Shown in pieces: positions 13,295 to 24,700 of a DNA stretch of 64,000 nucleotides. The notes under the pieces were generated by a model. That model worked only from the letters and a program-made list of their open reading frames with translations. It was not told the DNA's origin and ran no database searches. The DNA comes from Cordia subcordata (Eukaryota > Streptophyta > Magnoliopsida > Boraginales > Cordiaceae). Location: contig JAPTOF010000006.1 in the NCBI GenBank assembly GCA_028554755.1, forward strand, positions 6,876,501 to 6,940,500, given 5' to 3'. Position 1 is the first letter of the stretch, and each line of letters opens with the position of its first letter. Made by a program: the position numbers and the translations under genes.

Positions 13295-13403
13295 TCATTC
13301 TGGCACGCATTCCCAAAACTAGTTTGGGTTATTTTTTAAAATCGTTTATAAATAGAGTTAGTTTTGTATGCCTTTTAAAATTTAGGTTAAAAAAAAAGTC
13401 CTC
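13295..13403 (-). repeat. Right terminal inverted repeat of the MULE
   Basis: This is the reverse complement partner of 6633-6745. Further inside, attctgggagtgcg near 13060 and cgcactcccagaat near 13150 form a separate 14-bp inverted pair about 100 bp apart, a possible subterminal stem. Confidence 0.8.
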
Positions 13404-13689
13404 ATTTTTTATCATGACAGGCTTTGAATGAACTTATTTATTATTGATTTGAAGTTTGGGCCTTAGCATACTGCACTCAAATTTATTTGTGTTGTCCTGG
13501 ATATCAAAATATACTGCCGATTCAGGATAGTTACTTATAGGAATATTTTTTTCGTGGTTCACTCCAACTAGGGTACAAATATATATTTATACAACTTATC
13601 ATGCGTATACAATTACATATATAATATAATGAATGTACAATATAGAATTTTTATATCTATACACTAATATCTACCCTCAATTTGAAGGT

Positions 13690-13848
13690 GCTGGTAAGAT
13701 AGACTGATTGGTCTTCAGTTCTTGAAATCGGTTAGTGGGCAAGACCTTTGTGAAAATATTAGCAAGCTATAAAGCAATAAGAATGTACTGAACAAGAATA
13801 TCACCTTGAGCAACCTTTTCTTGAATGAAATGAAAATCAATATTGATT
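13690..13848 (-). pseudogene. Ty1/copia RNase H remnant
   Basis: Minus-strand translation reads NIDFHFIQEKVAQGDI, then LANIFTKVLPTNRFQELK, the conserved end of the copia RNase H domain (D.HF..EKV...D...Q.AD..TK.L...F..L). One TAG interrupts it between the two blocks. No LTR or other domain is recognisable next to it. It lies 290 bp outside the MULE right end. Confidence 0.75.
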
Positions 13849-15292
13849 ATATTTTGTAATTTGTAAACTGTTGTACCAACCGCATATGATAGGTCAAGTA
13901 ACTTGTGTGATTAGAATAGCTTTTAACTAAAAAGAGAAGTGAAATCCAATTCCCATAATATGTGAAGTATAGACATCAGAAATTAAATCAAAGAGGGGAT
14001 GTCTCCTTTGCATATAAAACGGGAATGGAGAAGGATTGTTTTGTCTGAAAGTAACATTTCTAGGTCGTTTCTTGCATTAATAAGCTTTTATTGTTACATT
14101 CAATTAAAGGGTTGACCACAAAAAGCCTCAATGTTGTCACCTTTTTCTTTAAATTAATCTTCATTATTAAAATGTTCAAATTAGACCTAATGTCACACAA
14201 AATAGTAACTAGTCCACATTATTTCAAAATCTTTATGTCATTTTACTTATTTTGGAGATTGATGTGAATAAATTTATTATACGTTGAGTACTAAGATAAA
14301 TATTTTAAAATAACTGGAACTAATTACTTGTAAAAAATTGAGGAAGAATTTAAACATCTTAAAATAATGGGGACTAATTTAAAAAAATGATAATATTAGG
14401 AACCTATGATATAATTTATACTATAACTAATGTTGCACTTTTTATAGTAATACTTTAACTAAAATGACCAAAAAAAAAATAATCTCTCTTTCTGCCTCCC
14501 TCACATAACATCACTTAGGTTCATTCTCTTTCCTTCGTCTCTTTCCTCAATGGCAAAATGAAAAAAAAAAATTTGTTTGTTTTAAATAATTCTTTCTTTT
14601 TCTTTTTCATATATATGAAAACACTTTTTTTTAAGGTGTCGACAATCTCTAAACATTATTTGTTTAAATTACTTTCTAGACCCTACATTTGAAGAATTTG
14701 ATCGAGGACGATCAATGGTTTAAAGTAGAGGTAGGGTGTGTTTACTTTTATTACATCTCTTACCTCTACCTTACTCCTATACCGATAAAATTCTTACTCG
14801 TACCCCATGCCACCAAGGTGGAAAAAAGAAACTGACCCCCCGACTAAGTACCAATAGAATTAGTGATCATTCCATCCATGTCTTAAGCACCAATAATCCT
14901 CTAAAAATGAGGATTCAGTAACACCTCTGACTTAGTAGATGCGAATAAATTGATGTAATCAACTAATCATCATCATATAATTATTGGCTCCTGAGAGCGG
15001 TGTATTTTCTTTTTGCTTTTTTTTTTTTATCAAACTGTAAAGAAGTAAAAATTGAATCCTTTTATAACATTTGAAAAAAACTAACAACAGTGACATTAAA
15101 ATCAATCAATATCATAATGTCACATTTCAAGAGAAATCCCCAAGGTCTTGCTTTACTTTTCTTTTTTTTGCACACCCCCCACTCCCAACCCAATCTCGTT
15201 CTTTATGAGATTCAAACTGAAGTTATTATTTTAAAAGAAATAATATAAATCACTTAAATTATTCTCTAATCTCAACAGAATTCCTCCTTGGG
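13849..15292. other. Spacer between copia remnant and AMT1 gene
   Basis: No gene seen. The stretch is A/T-rich. From 14120 to 14450 there are phrases resembling the A/T-rich MITE-like repeats at 29.25 and 39.57 kb (tttaaattaat, gggactaatttaaaaa). The last 100 bases before 15293 would be the 3' UTR of the transporter gene. Confidence 0.45.
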
Positions 15293-17099
15293 TTAAACAA
15301 ATTGAAGGTTCCCAATTTCAGGTGTAGGGGTGCTTGTGGGTTCAATTCTCCTCATCTTAACCCCAAAAGAAGCATCCTCTTCATCATGGTAAATGTAAGC
15401 AAACCCACCATGCCTCGTTAGATCCATCCCAGCCATCTCATCTTCACTAGAAATTCTCAACAGTTTCAGCTTCTTCAACACATAAAACAATGGCCCCATT
15501 GTGATAGAAACCCACCCAATAATCACCGAGATTTGGACAATCTGTGCAGCCAATAGCTTCCCACCACCACCCTTCAACAAACCATATGGCCTATCAGGTA
15601 TGCCAGGGTACACTTCATTCATATAGGCCTGCTTAGCAAACAATCCTGTGAATAAAACACCCCATGCACCACAACCACCATGCAATTGTGCTGCTTCAAG
15701 TGGATCATCAAACTTGAACTTTTCAGCAGCTTTGTTTAGGCCAATCAGCACCCAGCTTGCCACTAAGCCACACACTATAGCAGCCCATGGCTCAACCACT
15801 GAACACCCTGAGGTGATTGCAGCAAAGCCACCTAACAAACCATTACACACATCGATCACATTCCAGTGCCCCACTAGTAGTCTTTTCCCGAACAGTGTTG
15901 TCAGGGCCGCCGTGCTCCCGGCCAATGTCGTCGTGACAGCTGTCCTCCCGATCGCGCTCCATTGGCCGTAATTGGGTTCACTACCACCGTAAGATTTCAA
16001 GATTGTCAAGAATGAACCGGGGTTGAACCCGTACCACCCGAACCAGAGCAAGAACGTGCCTAGGACTACAAGTGAAGCGCTGTGGCCACGTAAGGCCACA
16101 GACCGGTCGAATCGGCCTTGTCTTGGGCCTTCAATGAAAGCTCCCCAGAAGCCTGCTATGCCTCCCACCATATGCACAACCCCTGAACCGGCGAAGTCAA
16201 TGACCCCTGAACCGAAAAGAAGGTTGCCGTCGGCTTTTGCTGCGCCGGCCCAACCGTCCCTGGACCAGAACCAATGTGAGGCAATAGGGTACACAAAGCC
16301 AGTCAAGAATGAAGAATATATTAGATATGCTACAAATTGTGTTCTTTCTGCTATTGATCCACTTGTGATTCCTGCAAAACAACAACGCGAATAAACAAAT
16401 CAACAATGGAGAATAAATAAAATAACTAAAGTGGAATTAACTTTTTACGTTAAAGGACATTAAAACTTTAGTTTCTCTTTCAATTGTGAAGAACAGTAAA
16501 TAAACTTTACATGAGTGGTAACTCCATTTCATGATTCGAGTCTCACCATTGAACCTTAAAAAAAAAAAAAAAGTTAAAACTGTCCACTATCCACGAGACT
16601 TACAGCTGCCATTCACGTACAACTGTACAAGGCTAAAAATCAAATCGTGCCTCCATGAGAGGGATATGGTTTACAATGTATGGGGCACACATGCCTCTTT
16701 AAGGTAGCAAAAACACTTTTTTAATTATAAATGGATATTACTTTTTGCAATAATTATATAACTTAGTTTTAGAAAAAATTAAAATTCTGAAAAAAAAAAC
16801 CTTAAAAAACACTTTTTTCTTGTAAATAGACATTCTTTTTCAAAAGTTGTAGGAAAAAAACGTTTAGAAACAACAGCATCTTTAAGAAATTTCTAACAGT
16901 AACTGCTATCTATATCAACATACCTGCAGCAGCAATAGCAAAAGCCCATTGAAAAAGGAAAAAGCTATAATCCGCAGATGGCGAAGGAAATTCTTTGAGC
17001 CAAAAAAATTGATGGCCAATGAAGCCATTAGAAGGCGAGCCAAAGGCGAAGGCGAAGCCAAAGAGATAGTAAGACAACCCACCAGTAGCAGCATCAAGA

Positions 17100-17134
<35 letters not shown>

Positions 17135-17368
17135 ACGCACGGAGCCAGCACACAGCATGGCGAACCCAAGCTGCATGGCGAACACCAGGTAAGCAGAGAA
17201 CAACAAGTACGTGTTGTCCACGGCGTACGTGGTGTCCGACAGCTTCGCTGCGACCGCGTTGAACCGGTCGCAGATGAAGCTGGCCACCGCCGTGGCATTA
17301 GTGGCTCCGCTGCCATCAAAAAGGGGTGTGAGGTCGGAGGCTGGGCAGCTAATTGCATCAGTTGCCAT
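15293..17368 (-). CDS. AMT1-2: High-affinity ammonium transporter, AMT1;2 type
   Basis: Two exons, 16924-17368 and 15293-16371, join as [16 protein letters not shown] and encode 507 residues, the usual AMT1 length. The start is [13 protein letters not shown] in a CCATGGC context; a longer in-frame Met at 17413 is less likely. Conserved AMT/Mep/Rh signatures are all present: [46 protein letters not shown]-type [12 protein letters not shown] (first pore His), [35 protein letters not shown] and LHGGCGAWG (second pore His). About eleven membrane segments are expected. The cytosolic tail keeps [13 protein letters not shown], whose Thr is the known phosphorylation switch that closes the AMT1 trimer. 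The single intron after the IAAAG segment is a feature I recall for AtAMT1;2, while most AMT1 genes lack introns, so AMT1;2 is the best subgroup. A TATAAAAA lies on the minus strand at 17493-17500. Confidence 0.95.
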
Positions 17369-17492
17369 GGCGAACGAATTAATGAAAATTGCAGCAAAGA
17401 CAAATTTTGACAAGACTAAGAAAAGGGAAAATTTTGAGAAGTTTAAACTTGGTTTTTGATTTACCTGTCTGTGTGTTTACATTCCAACTTGC

Positions 17493-17500
17493 TTTTTATA
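17493..17500 (-). promoter_or_regulatory. Probable TATA box of the AMT1 gene
   Basis: TATAAAAA on the minus strand, about 125 bp upstream of the start codon at 17368. It is the best core-promoter match in this stretch; the transcription start itself is not visible. Confidence 0.5.
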
Positions 17501-17754
17501 CTTATCTTCGAAAGATATTACGGTAAATATGCAGCATGGGCTATCGCTGCATGAGCAGTTGGTGTTGATGTCAATGGTCAACGCTCTCAGCATTTTTTGA
17601 CAATAAAGTCCAACAAAAGTTGGTCAGATTTTTATTACCGGCATTTATGATTTCTCACGGTCAACTTTGGGATTTATTTCGAAATATGATAATGTTATGA
17701 AAGCAAAAAATTGTTGATCGTTTATATTATTTCGTCACTTAAATTAAAAGAACA

Positions 17755-18085
17755 AGAGAAAAAGAGGTACGTCATGCAACAATATGAATTAAGAGATGAG
17801 ATACTAGTTTACTTTGTCTAAAAAAGAAATGGAAAAAGGTGTGTCGCTCAGCAATATGAATTAAGAAATGAAATGCTTGCTTATTTGGCCAAAAAAAAAT
17901 AATAATAAAAGAAAGAGGTGACTTGTGCAATAATGTGAATCAAGAGATGGAGATACTTGCTCACTTAACCCCAAAAAAATAAAAGAAAGAAAGAAAAGAA
18001 AAGAAGATAAAAGAGGTGCATTGTGCAACAATGTGAATGAAGAGAAAAAAAATACTTAGCTTGCTTACTTTGTCCAAAATGGAAA
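17755..18085. repeat. Four diverged tandem copies of an about 85-bp unit upstream of AMT1
   Basis: Each copy has a purine-rich lead (aaaagagg or similar), then tgcaacaatatgaat-like text, then agagatgagatact, then ttactttgtccaaaa. Copies begin near 17755, 17832, 17908 and 18007. They differ by substitutions and by lengths of A runs. They lie 400-700 bp upstream of the AMT1 start and could be promoter sequence. Confidence 0.7.
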
Positions 18086-20385
18086 AAGAAGAAGTAAATC
18101 AAGAATCTATATGAAAAATTGGAGGTGATAATATCAATTCCTAGTTGTAAGATTAAAGTTCGTCTTGTATAATATATATGGAAATTAAGAGTTGAAGTAA
18201 ATACCTTCACCAATTTAATTTCTTTTAGTTTCATTTCCTCCAAACAAAATCTTAATAAACCCCTCTAACTTCTGGAAAGTATGACAAGAAATCAATCATG
18301 GGTTCAAGATAAATACATGGCGGGAAATAAATTTACTAACTATTGGCTAATTTTAGTCTTCAAAAACCTTATAGCTTCAATATAGTGGTTGACATCCCTT
18401 TGCCACTTAAATCATCTATTGATTTCTTAAATAATCTTGTAAAAGAAAAAGTTATTTCGTGAATCAAACATTCCCTCAAAATAGATAAAAAATAGCAAAC
18501 ATTTCCAAGAATAATAATTCTATTCGTCCCCTATATATGCAATTAGAATTTTGTCATATCAAATTCTCTTAATCTCATGTCAGATTATTAATAAGATTTT
18601 GTATGTTATATCAGCAGTTGTAACCATCATGCCAAGACTAGCCCCGCAAAAAAATCATGCCAAGACAAGATCTAAGCCGTAAAAAACACTTTTTTGTAAT
18701 TGTAATTAGTGTCTTAATCTCATGTCAGGTTTTTTCCTAATACCAATACAGTATCAGATGCGAGAATCTTCTGTTGATATTAGAGAATTGACCTTTGGCT
18801 AGAAATGAATCTTTTTCAATATTAATCGATTGCGTTTCTCGACATAATGCTTAATAACAATAAATATAATAATTCTCGGGCACTTAGAAAAATTATAACA
18901 AATGCAAGGTTCTCATTTCATTTGGTTTGTTCATATCGGATTCAAATCCTCTCGTATCGAAAATCCTCACCATAACTAGTTATGTTCATATAATATTATG
19001 TGCCATTTGAAATTTTATTGAACTTGCCAGCTTCAGAAGTCATAAATCAAGCTTTATTTTCCATATTTTCTTATTGTTTATTGTTTTTTCTTTTTTATTT
19101 TTATTATATCTCTTCTTCTTCTTCGCATGTGTCTGGATTACTTGAATCGTATACTTCTACTCTGCTTGTTTATTATTATCGCGAGGCTGCGACGCGTCCA
19201 CGTTTACGGAAATCTTTTTTGAAAATGACGCAGCAACAGAAGGTTCTTGCGTCTCTCTCTCTCTCTGTCAGGGCATGGGTCTGCTCAAATTGTTCTTTTA
19301 CAATTCGTTTGGATTGATTTTTTTTTTTAAAAAAAATATTTTTTATAATAATTATTTTACTTGATTTTAAAAAAAGAAAAAACTCTAAAAGTGCTCAAAA
19401 ATAAAAATAAAAATATTTTTTTAGAAAATATTTTTTCTCCAAAAATTATAGAATGAAAATGTTTTCATTAAAAAGACAATCAAAATGACCCTTAACCCGT
19501 TTAAATCGACTTATTTTGAGCTGGAAAGTACGTATGCTCCAATTGCCACACCATCGGTATGTCATGACTAATTAGGTTATCGGTCTCATGGTGGCATCCA
19601 CTTGCAAGGTTCAAGTGGGAAAAACTGCATGGAGAAGCCACCGGAATTTCGTAATCTGGTAACAACGTAGATTGGCTAGAAAAAAATGTTATAAATAAAA
19701 TTCTTCATGCGCTTGAATACTTAGTTGGGAGGCCTCAAACTACAAAATCCGCAAGCATACATATTACACACTAACACACAAAATATTTATCTTACATGTG
19801 TTGCTACTGCTTGTATTACAAGTACGTCAACTTATTCACATTCATATCACGCTACTTTTTTCTATTGACTTTGATACATTAAAATGCTACACGAGTGATT
19901 TGTGCTCGGTAACACACCACGCCATGGGGGGGGCTTGCATTTTGTTGTACATTACAAGATCCATACTTTAAAAGAGTTGACATGGACATGAGCTTCTTAA
20001 AAGTGAAAATGAGCAAAATAGAATTAGGTTTTTCCTGCTTTTCTTCCCATTTTTTTTAGTGTGTCATTTTATACAGAAAGCGTTGAAGAATGAAGCTAGA
20101 CTTGATTGCAAAATGCAAGACTGAATACCCACAAGACTGAACTCTACAATTTGCAAATTAGATTATTATTAGATCTCCCTACGAGAGAAATAGGTTTTAA
20201 CCCATCCCTTTGACGCAATACTTGAATAGACTTATAATAATCAAAAGTCTTAAGTAGGAACCTATCTCTTCTTGTTACAAATATTATCTGGTCTTAATTG
20301 ACTTCAAACACACCATTGTATTACGAGATTTGTAATCTTAGACTAGATCTAAAATAATTCTTCCTAAAAACAATGTCCAATTTTT
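18086..20385. other. Spacer upstream of AMT1
   Basis: A/T-rich, no gene recognised. A 105-codon open frame at 19000-19317 (+) is rich in Phe/Tyr/Ser from T-rich DNA and has no family features. A (TC)n run ends near 19266. Nothing else could be supported. Confidence 0.45.
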
Positions 20386-20576
20386 AGGTTTGGATTTTTT
20401 CCTTTTCATGAAAAGTACTTCTTTTCTTAAAAATCACATCTTTTCTACCATAAGTATTTGAATGAAATTTGAAAACAGCTCGTTTTTGCTTTTTCAGAAG
20501 CTAAAAATTTTAGTTTTTAGAAAAAGCACTTTTCTAAAAAATTTGAGGAAAAAAGCATTTTGAAAAAGCCAACACC
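20386..20576. mobile_element. Putative MITE, TTTGGATT family copy 1
   Basis: The left side reads ggtttggattttttcc and the right side, reversed, reads gttggtgttggctttttc. The interior is made of short A/T-rich phrases such as aagtattt, agaaaaagcactttt and gaaaaaagc. It resembles the elements at 32141-32340 and 58074-58300 in length (about 200 bp) and interior, but is the most diverged of the three, and its ends are approximate. Confidence 0.4.
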
Positions 20577-21035
20577 AACGAGCCATTAGTTCGCAGAATG
20601 TGGTGACTAAAGGGAAGCAGTTCTTCCTTGTTGACATGAAAACAAGAAATCAATGCACATGGATGCAGATCCTTGAGATGAATTTGACATGCCAAGTTGG
20701 CAACATATAAAAAGAAAACTCGGAGGCATTTGCATACGAGTTGCTAGATCAATCACTTCAGGTTGTTTATGCAAGAATCTCACAATCAACAGCCTCACCA
20801 TCTAATGCATGTGAGATGGAATTCTGCAACTGAATATAATCAATGCTCAATAGCTGCACTTTTCTACGACTCGCACTGCTAACATACTTATATATATAGA
20901 ACTAACAGCACTATAACTGCACTAGGATCTGAACATTATCTGAAGCCCAAGACAATGAATCTGAAAGTGCAAGCAGTATGAATGAAACTGTGAAGATAAG
21001 TGATATATCCGGTAAGTGGAGACAATCTACTAGGA

Positions 21036-21142
21036 GGGTGTTTGGCAGTGCTTATTTTGGTGCTTCTAAGCATCCAAAACAACAAGAAGCTAGCGAGAGG
21101 AACTCTTTATTTTTCAGTGCTTATATGCACTGCCAAACACCC
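21036..21142. mobile_element. 107-bp MITE with perfect 16-bp TIRs (hAT-like)
   Basis: The left end GGGTGTTTGGCAGTGC (21036-21051) is exactly inverted at 21127-21142. The flanks are actagga on the left (21029-21035) and actaggag on the right (21143-21150), a 7- to 8-bp target repeat that fits hAT transposons. It has no coding capacity. It lies about 650 bp beyond the stop of the plastid protein gene, so it may be in or near its 3' UTR. Confidence 0.75.
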
Positions 21143-21795
21143 ACTAGGAGTGATTTGCATTCTGATGATACTTTGATTTAGTTGAAAGATGTTTCCAGTA
21201 TTTCCAACTTAGCCAAAAAGGGACAAGACCAGATATCAAAATAAACTTGCAAAGAATTGTAGGGAAGAGTCTCCAAGTTTAGCCTATGATAGAAGATAAG
21301 TCAAAATGCAGAACATTTTCAGGCTTGATATTCTTCAGAAGAAATATTTATACTAAGAAATTCGACAAAAGGAAGTGCATGAATCATAAGCAGTTGCATT
21401 TTGTCCTTCAAAAGGTTTATTTGCACAAAAGCAGAACCGTAGAAACCACAACAGGGAGTTATGACTTTTGGAATATGAGAGGAATATCCTTGATGGCACC
21501 AATGATGCACCCTAAAAATAGTCAAAGGCTAAACAGAGTGGCGTGCATTCTAGACAAGCAATTCCGGAACCTACATTTCAGGACTGAATATATATTTGAC
21601 TCTAACAACAGTACTCCTATCTTCTAATTTCTTGGCAAAATTTTAATTGTCATTCTATTTGTTTAAATGCTCTTCTACGTTTTGTATTCCCCAATATCTA
21701 GATGTATACTGTTAATCTAATTTCATTTGTCATAAATTCTTAGTAGTACATTAATCAAGGCAGGAATGAATCACAGTGAAATGACACCTGCAACG

Positions 21796-24700
21796 TCACT
21801 TCTCTTTTGACTTAAGTTGTCCTGCAAGTAGAACAAGTCCAACTGTTGCAAAAGCTGACAAAAATGTTGATGAATAGAATAGTGCAAGTAGAGCTCCACG
21901 CAGCGACTGCATCAACAATGTTTATATTTCATAAATTCCAGTGGTGGAAAAAAAATATCTTGCCCTGGAGTGATACTACTTTCAATCTTTCATGTACCTT
22001 GGCAAGCAGCAAAGCATTGTCATTTGCATACTGCAATGAGCTCTCTGGTATACTTTGGACGCCCTGACTCACTTCCCAGGAAAGAATTCTGTATTTTGAA
22101 TTTCAAACAAAGAGCATAAGTAATAGACCTCTTTTCAAACCAAAAGAAGATCAGACTTCAGAATACAATGATTACCCGAAAACAAAACCAATGACAGCCC
22201 CTATATAGGCTTTTTCTGGAGTTAGTTCAACTTGAAGCTCTCCAAACTGCACATAAATGTCACTTTGTATTTAGCAAGTTTCCCTTGGTCAAAAATGAGA
22301 AAAATTGAAATATTGTGCACAGCAAAATTAAATTACCTTCACCATCCTGGATTCCTTTTTTGGTTCTTCATTAGTTACTTGAGATACTTGGGTTGCGGAC
22401 AAAAGCTTTCCGGTCCTAGTCATTGCTTTTGCAATCTATACTGGTTAAAGATATTAGAAAATGAGTATCTAATTTAACCAACATCAACAAGTCACTAATG
22501 CAGATGCCAAAGAAAAGTATTCCTCATTATCAATAATGTTATTTTGGCCAAGGCTATTATAAGAATGCAGTTAATTCATTTAAAGACATATTTATGGGTG
22601 TAAGTCTTGCAGAATTTCTCAAAGTACAGTACCTCTATGTCGAATGATCAAGTACAGATGTGGTTCATTATGATTTAGCAAACAAAGTCTAATGGTGAGC
22701 AACATCAATGCCTTATTACCTCTGATAGGTGCCTTCTCAGGCCTCCATGTCACATGCCAAAACCATCCCAAATGGTTATCTCATCATTCTTCAATCAGTG
22801 CCATCCCATTTTTTCCAAATCAAGTTTACGTCTAATTTTGCCCTGTCCATCCATTTCAACATCTTCATCTTGGATACCAAGATATTTGAACATAACAGTA
22901 GTTCACTGTCCAGCACTCCAGTCCAATAAAGAAAAGCTGGTCCTTTGTCTATTTTATAAATTTTCCTCCGAATTTAAGGGTATTTTCCAGTGAGAATAAG
23001 TCCTAATGTACTCCTCCACTCCATCCATCCCTTTTTGATAACATGGATGCTGAAGACAGTAAATAAACATAACAAAATTGTTGCTAAAAGCTTAAGCTTT
23101 TAGATAAGGTAGTCACTAGTATGGTATCAAAACCCAATTCATGGGTTCAACTCTTTTCAGACACTAATCCTCCATTTTCTTAGACCACTGACCCAAGGTA
23201 TGCAAAAAGTTCTTTTTTCTGGTATAGTTTACACAAACAGTCTTACTTTCACCTAACTTGGAGCCCTACACTAGCTTAACTAGCATTACATTCAGTCTTT
23301 GATCTACTTTGCCCAACTTGCCTGAAGCCCATTAGTTATAGATTCTCCACGCATAATTCTAACTGAGTATCACGGCCAAGCTATCTTATATCTAAAACCT
23401 TCAAAGTACTAACAATTCCTTAAAAATTTTTGGCCACCACAAGTACCAAAATTGAGCCTCGATCAAGTCAGCTAAACACTGAGTTCAAAAGGGCTGCCTT
23501 TGGACTTGCGTCCATGGCAGAGTTCTTAAGAATGGTCCAAAGACATGATAACAAGTGCTCCATTTAGACTGGCACCATCAACAGAGTCAGAAAAAGGTCC
23601 TTAACTCTTTTATGTTGAAAAGAATATAGTAGCCCAACTTATCCATGCAGATGTATACAAGCTATGATATTGATACTTTTGGCTTCTTCAGATGAATCCA
23701 CTGACTTTGTAGAGAGATCTTGGTTTGCAAGCAAACAATAATGTGGATTACGATATTGTTTTCACCTGATGAACTTCTAAACTTGCGTAAAGCACTTCCT
23801 AAATGGTTTCTAGCTGCAGTTCAATGTGTTAAATAATGCGAATCTTTGTAATATTTAGACCACAGACCAATATAAGCCTAGAATTGCAAAGATTTGGTCA
23901 AAAGAAGTATTTGGACAAGGCAGATTCAATGTTATCTAACATTAGAGGAATTAATTGAAATAATGACAGGCAAACTAATGTCTTATAGACTTCGAAATAT
24001 GAAGTTTCAGTATGTTCTATCATCATGATGCAGCTAACTGAAGGCTAGTATAGCTCTCTTCAGAATATTTCTAATGTAGTGCAGGATGAAAGTTTTTCAG
24101 GGAGCATGCTCTGAGCTTCAAATGAGAAAATCAATAGAAGGAAAAAAGAGGAAAAGCTGAGTCATGCTACTGTAAGAGTTCAAATTGTCTCACAACACCT
24201 GGAAGTTAGAGGATATAACCTGCATGATTTTACTTGAAAATACTACATATAAAGAAGCAAACTGCTCTGAACAAATATATATACCATTTGTAGTTCGCCT
24301 TGACCATATTGCCCCATAGCTTGGAATCTCCTTCCAGCAGATACCAAGCGCTTGCCAAGTGCTACCATAAATTAGAGAGATGAGCAGAAGAGAATATTTC
24401 AAAGTTATTTGCTTGAAATTAACACTTAAATGACTACAGAGTACTAAAAACATGAAAAAAAAAAAAAGAAGAAGAAGCTCCTCCTTCTACCTGCTCTATT
24501 ACTGTTTTCCAACAAGCTTACTAATGTCGGAAGCTCATTCATTAAGGCTGCGGAAGTTGATGTGTCAGCAAATTCCCATGCTCGGCTAATGTTCAACAAT
24601 GTCTCTCCCACCTCTTGACCACACTAAAAATTCAAATTGAAAGGATCAAGTTTACAGTTTTCTTTTGTGGCAAAACATCTCTGAATCAGAGTATAATCAT

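Larger units (their letters stand above)
6633..13401. mobile_element. Mutator-like element (MULE) carrying a plant-mobile-domain gene and a MURA transposase
   Basis: The two ends are long inverted repeats: the left begins GAGGA-T(n)-ACCTAAATTTTAAAAG, and the right, read on the minus strand, begins GAGGAC-T(n)-AACCTAAATTTTAAAAG. The 8-bp direct repeat tcattttt lies just outside the left end (6625-6632) and at 13402-13409, and fits the 8-11 bp target duplication typical of MULEs. Inside, a plant-mobile-domain (MAIN-like) coding region runs rightward from 7554 and a MURA transposase runs leftward from about 12865; they converge near 10.0-10.3 kb. Both are broken by stops and frameshifts, so this copy is non-autonomous now, but the ends are well preserved. 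The exact right border could be 13401 or 13403 because TC is shared between TIR and target repeat. Confidence 0.88.

Noticed and set aside
15648..16394. Plus-strand open frames of 107 and 123 codons within AMT1 exon 2
   Set aside because: Antisense to a well-supported transporter exon; no domain.
16949..17459. Plus-strand open frames of 153 and 82 codons opposite AMT1 exon 1
   Set aside because: Antisense shadows of the transporter; composition follows the opposite strand.
17755..18085. CRISPR-like array
   Set aside because: Repeats are diverged and contiguous with no unique spacers, and the DNA is plant nuclear.
19000..19317. 105-codon open frame on + between AMT1 and the plastid protein gene
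   Set aside because: Low-complexity Phe/Ser/Tyr/Leu from T-rich DNA, no recognisable domain, no neighbouring exons.
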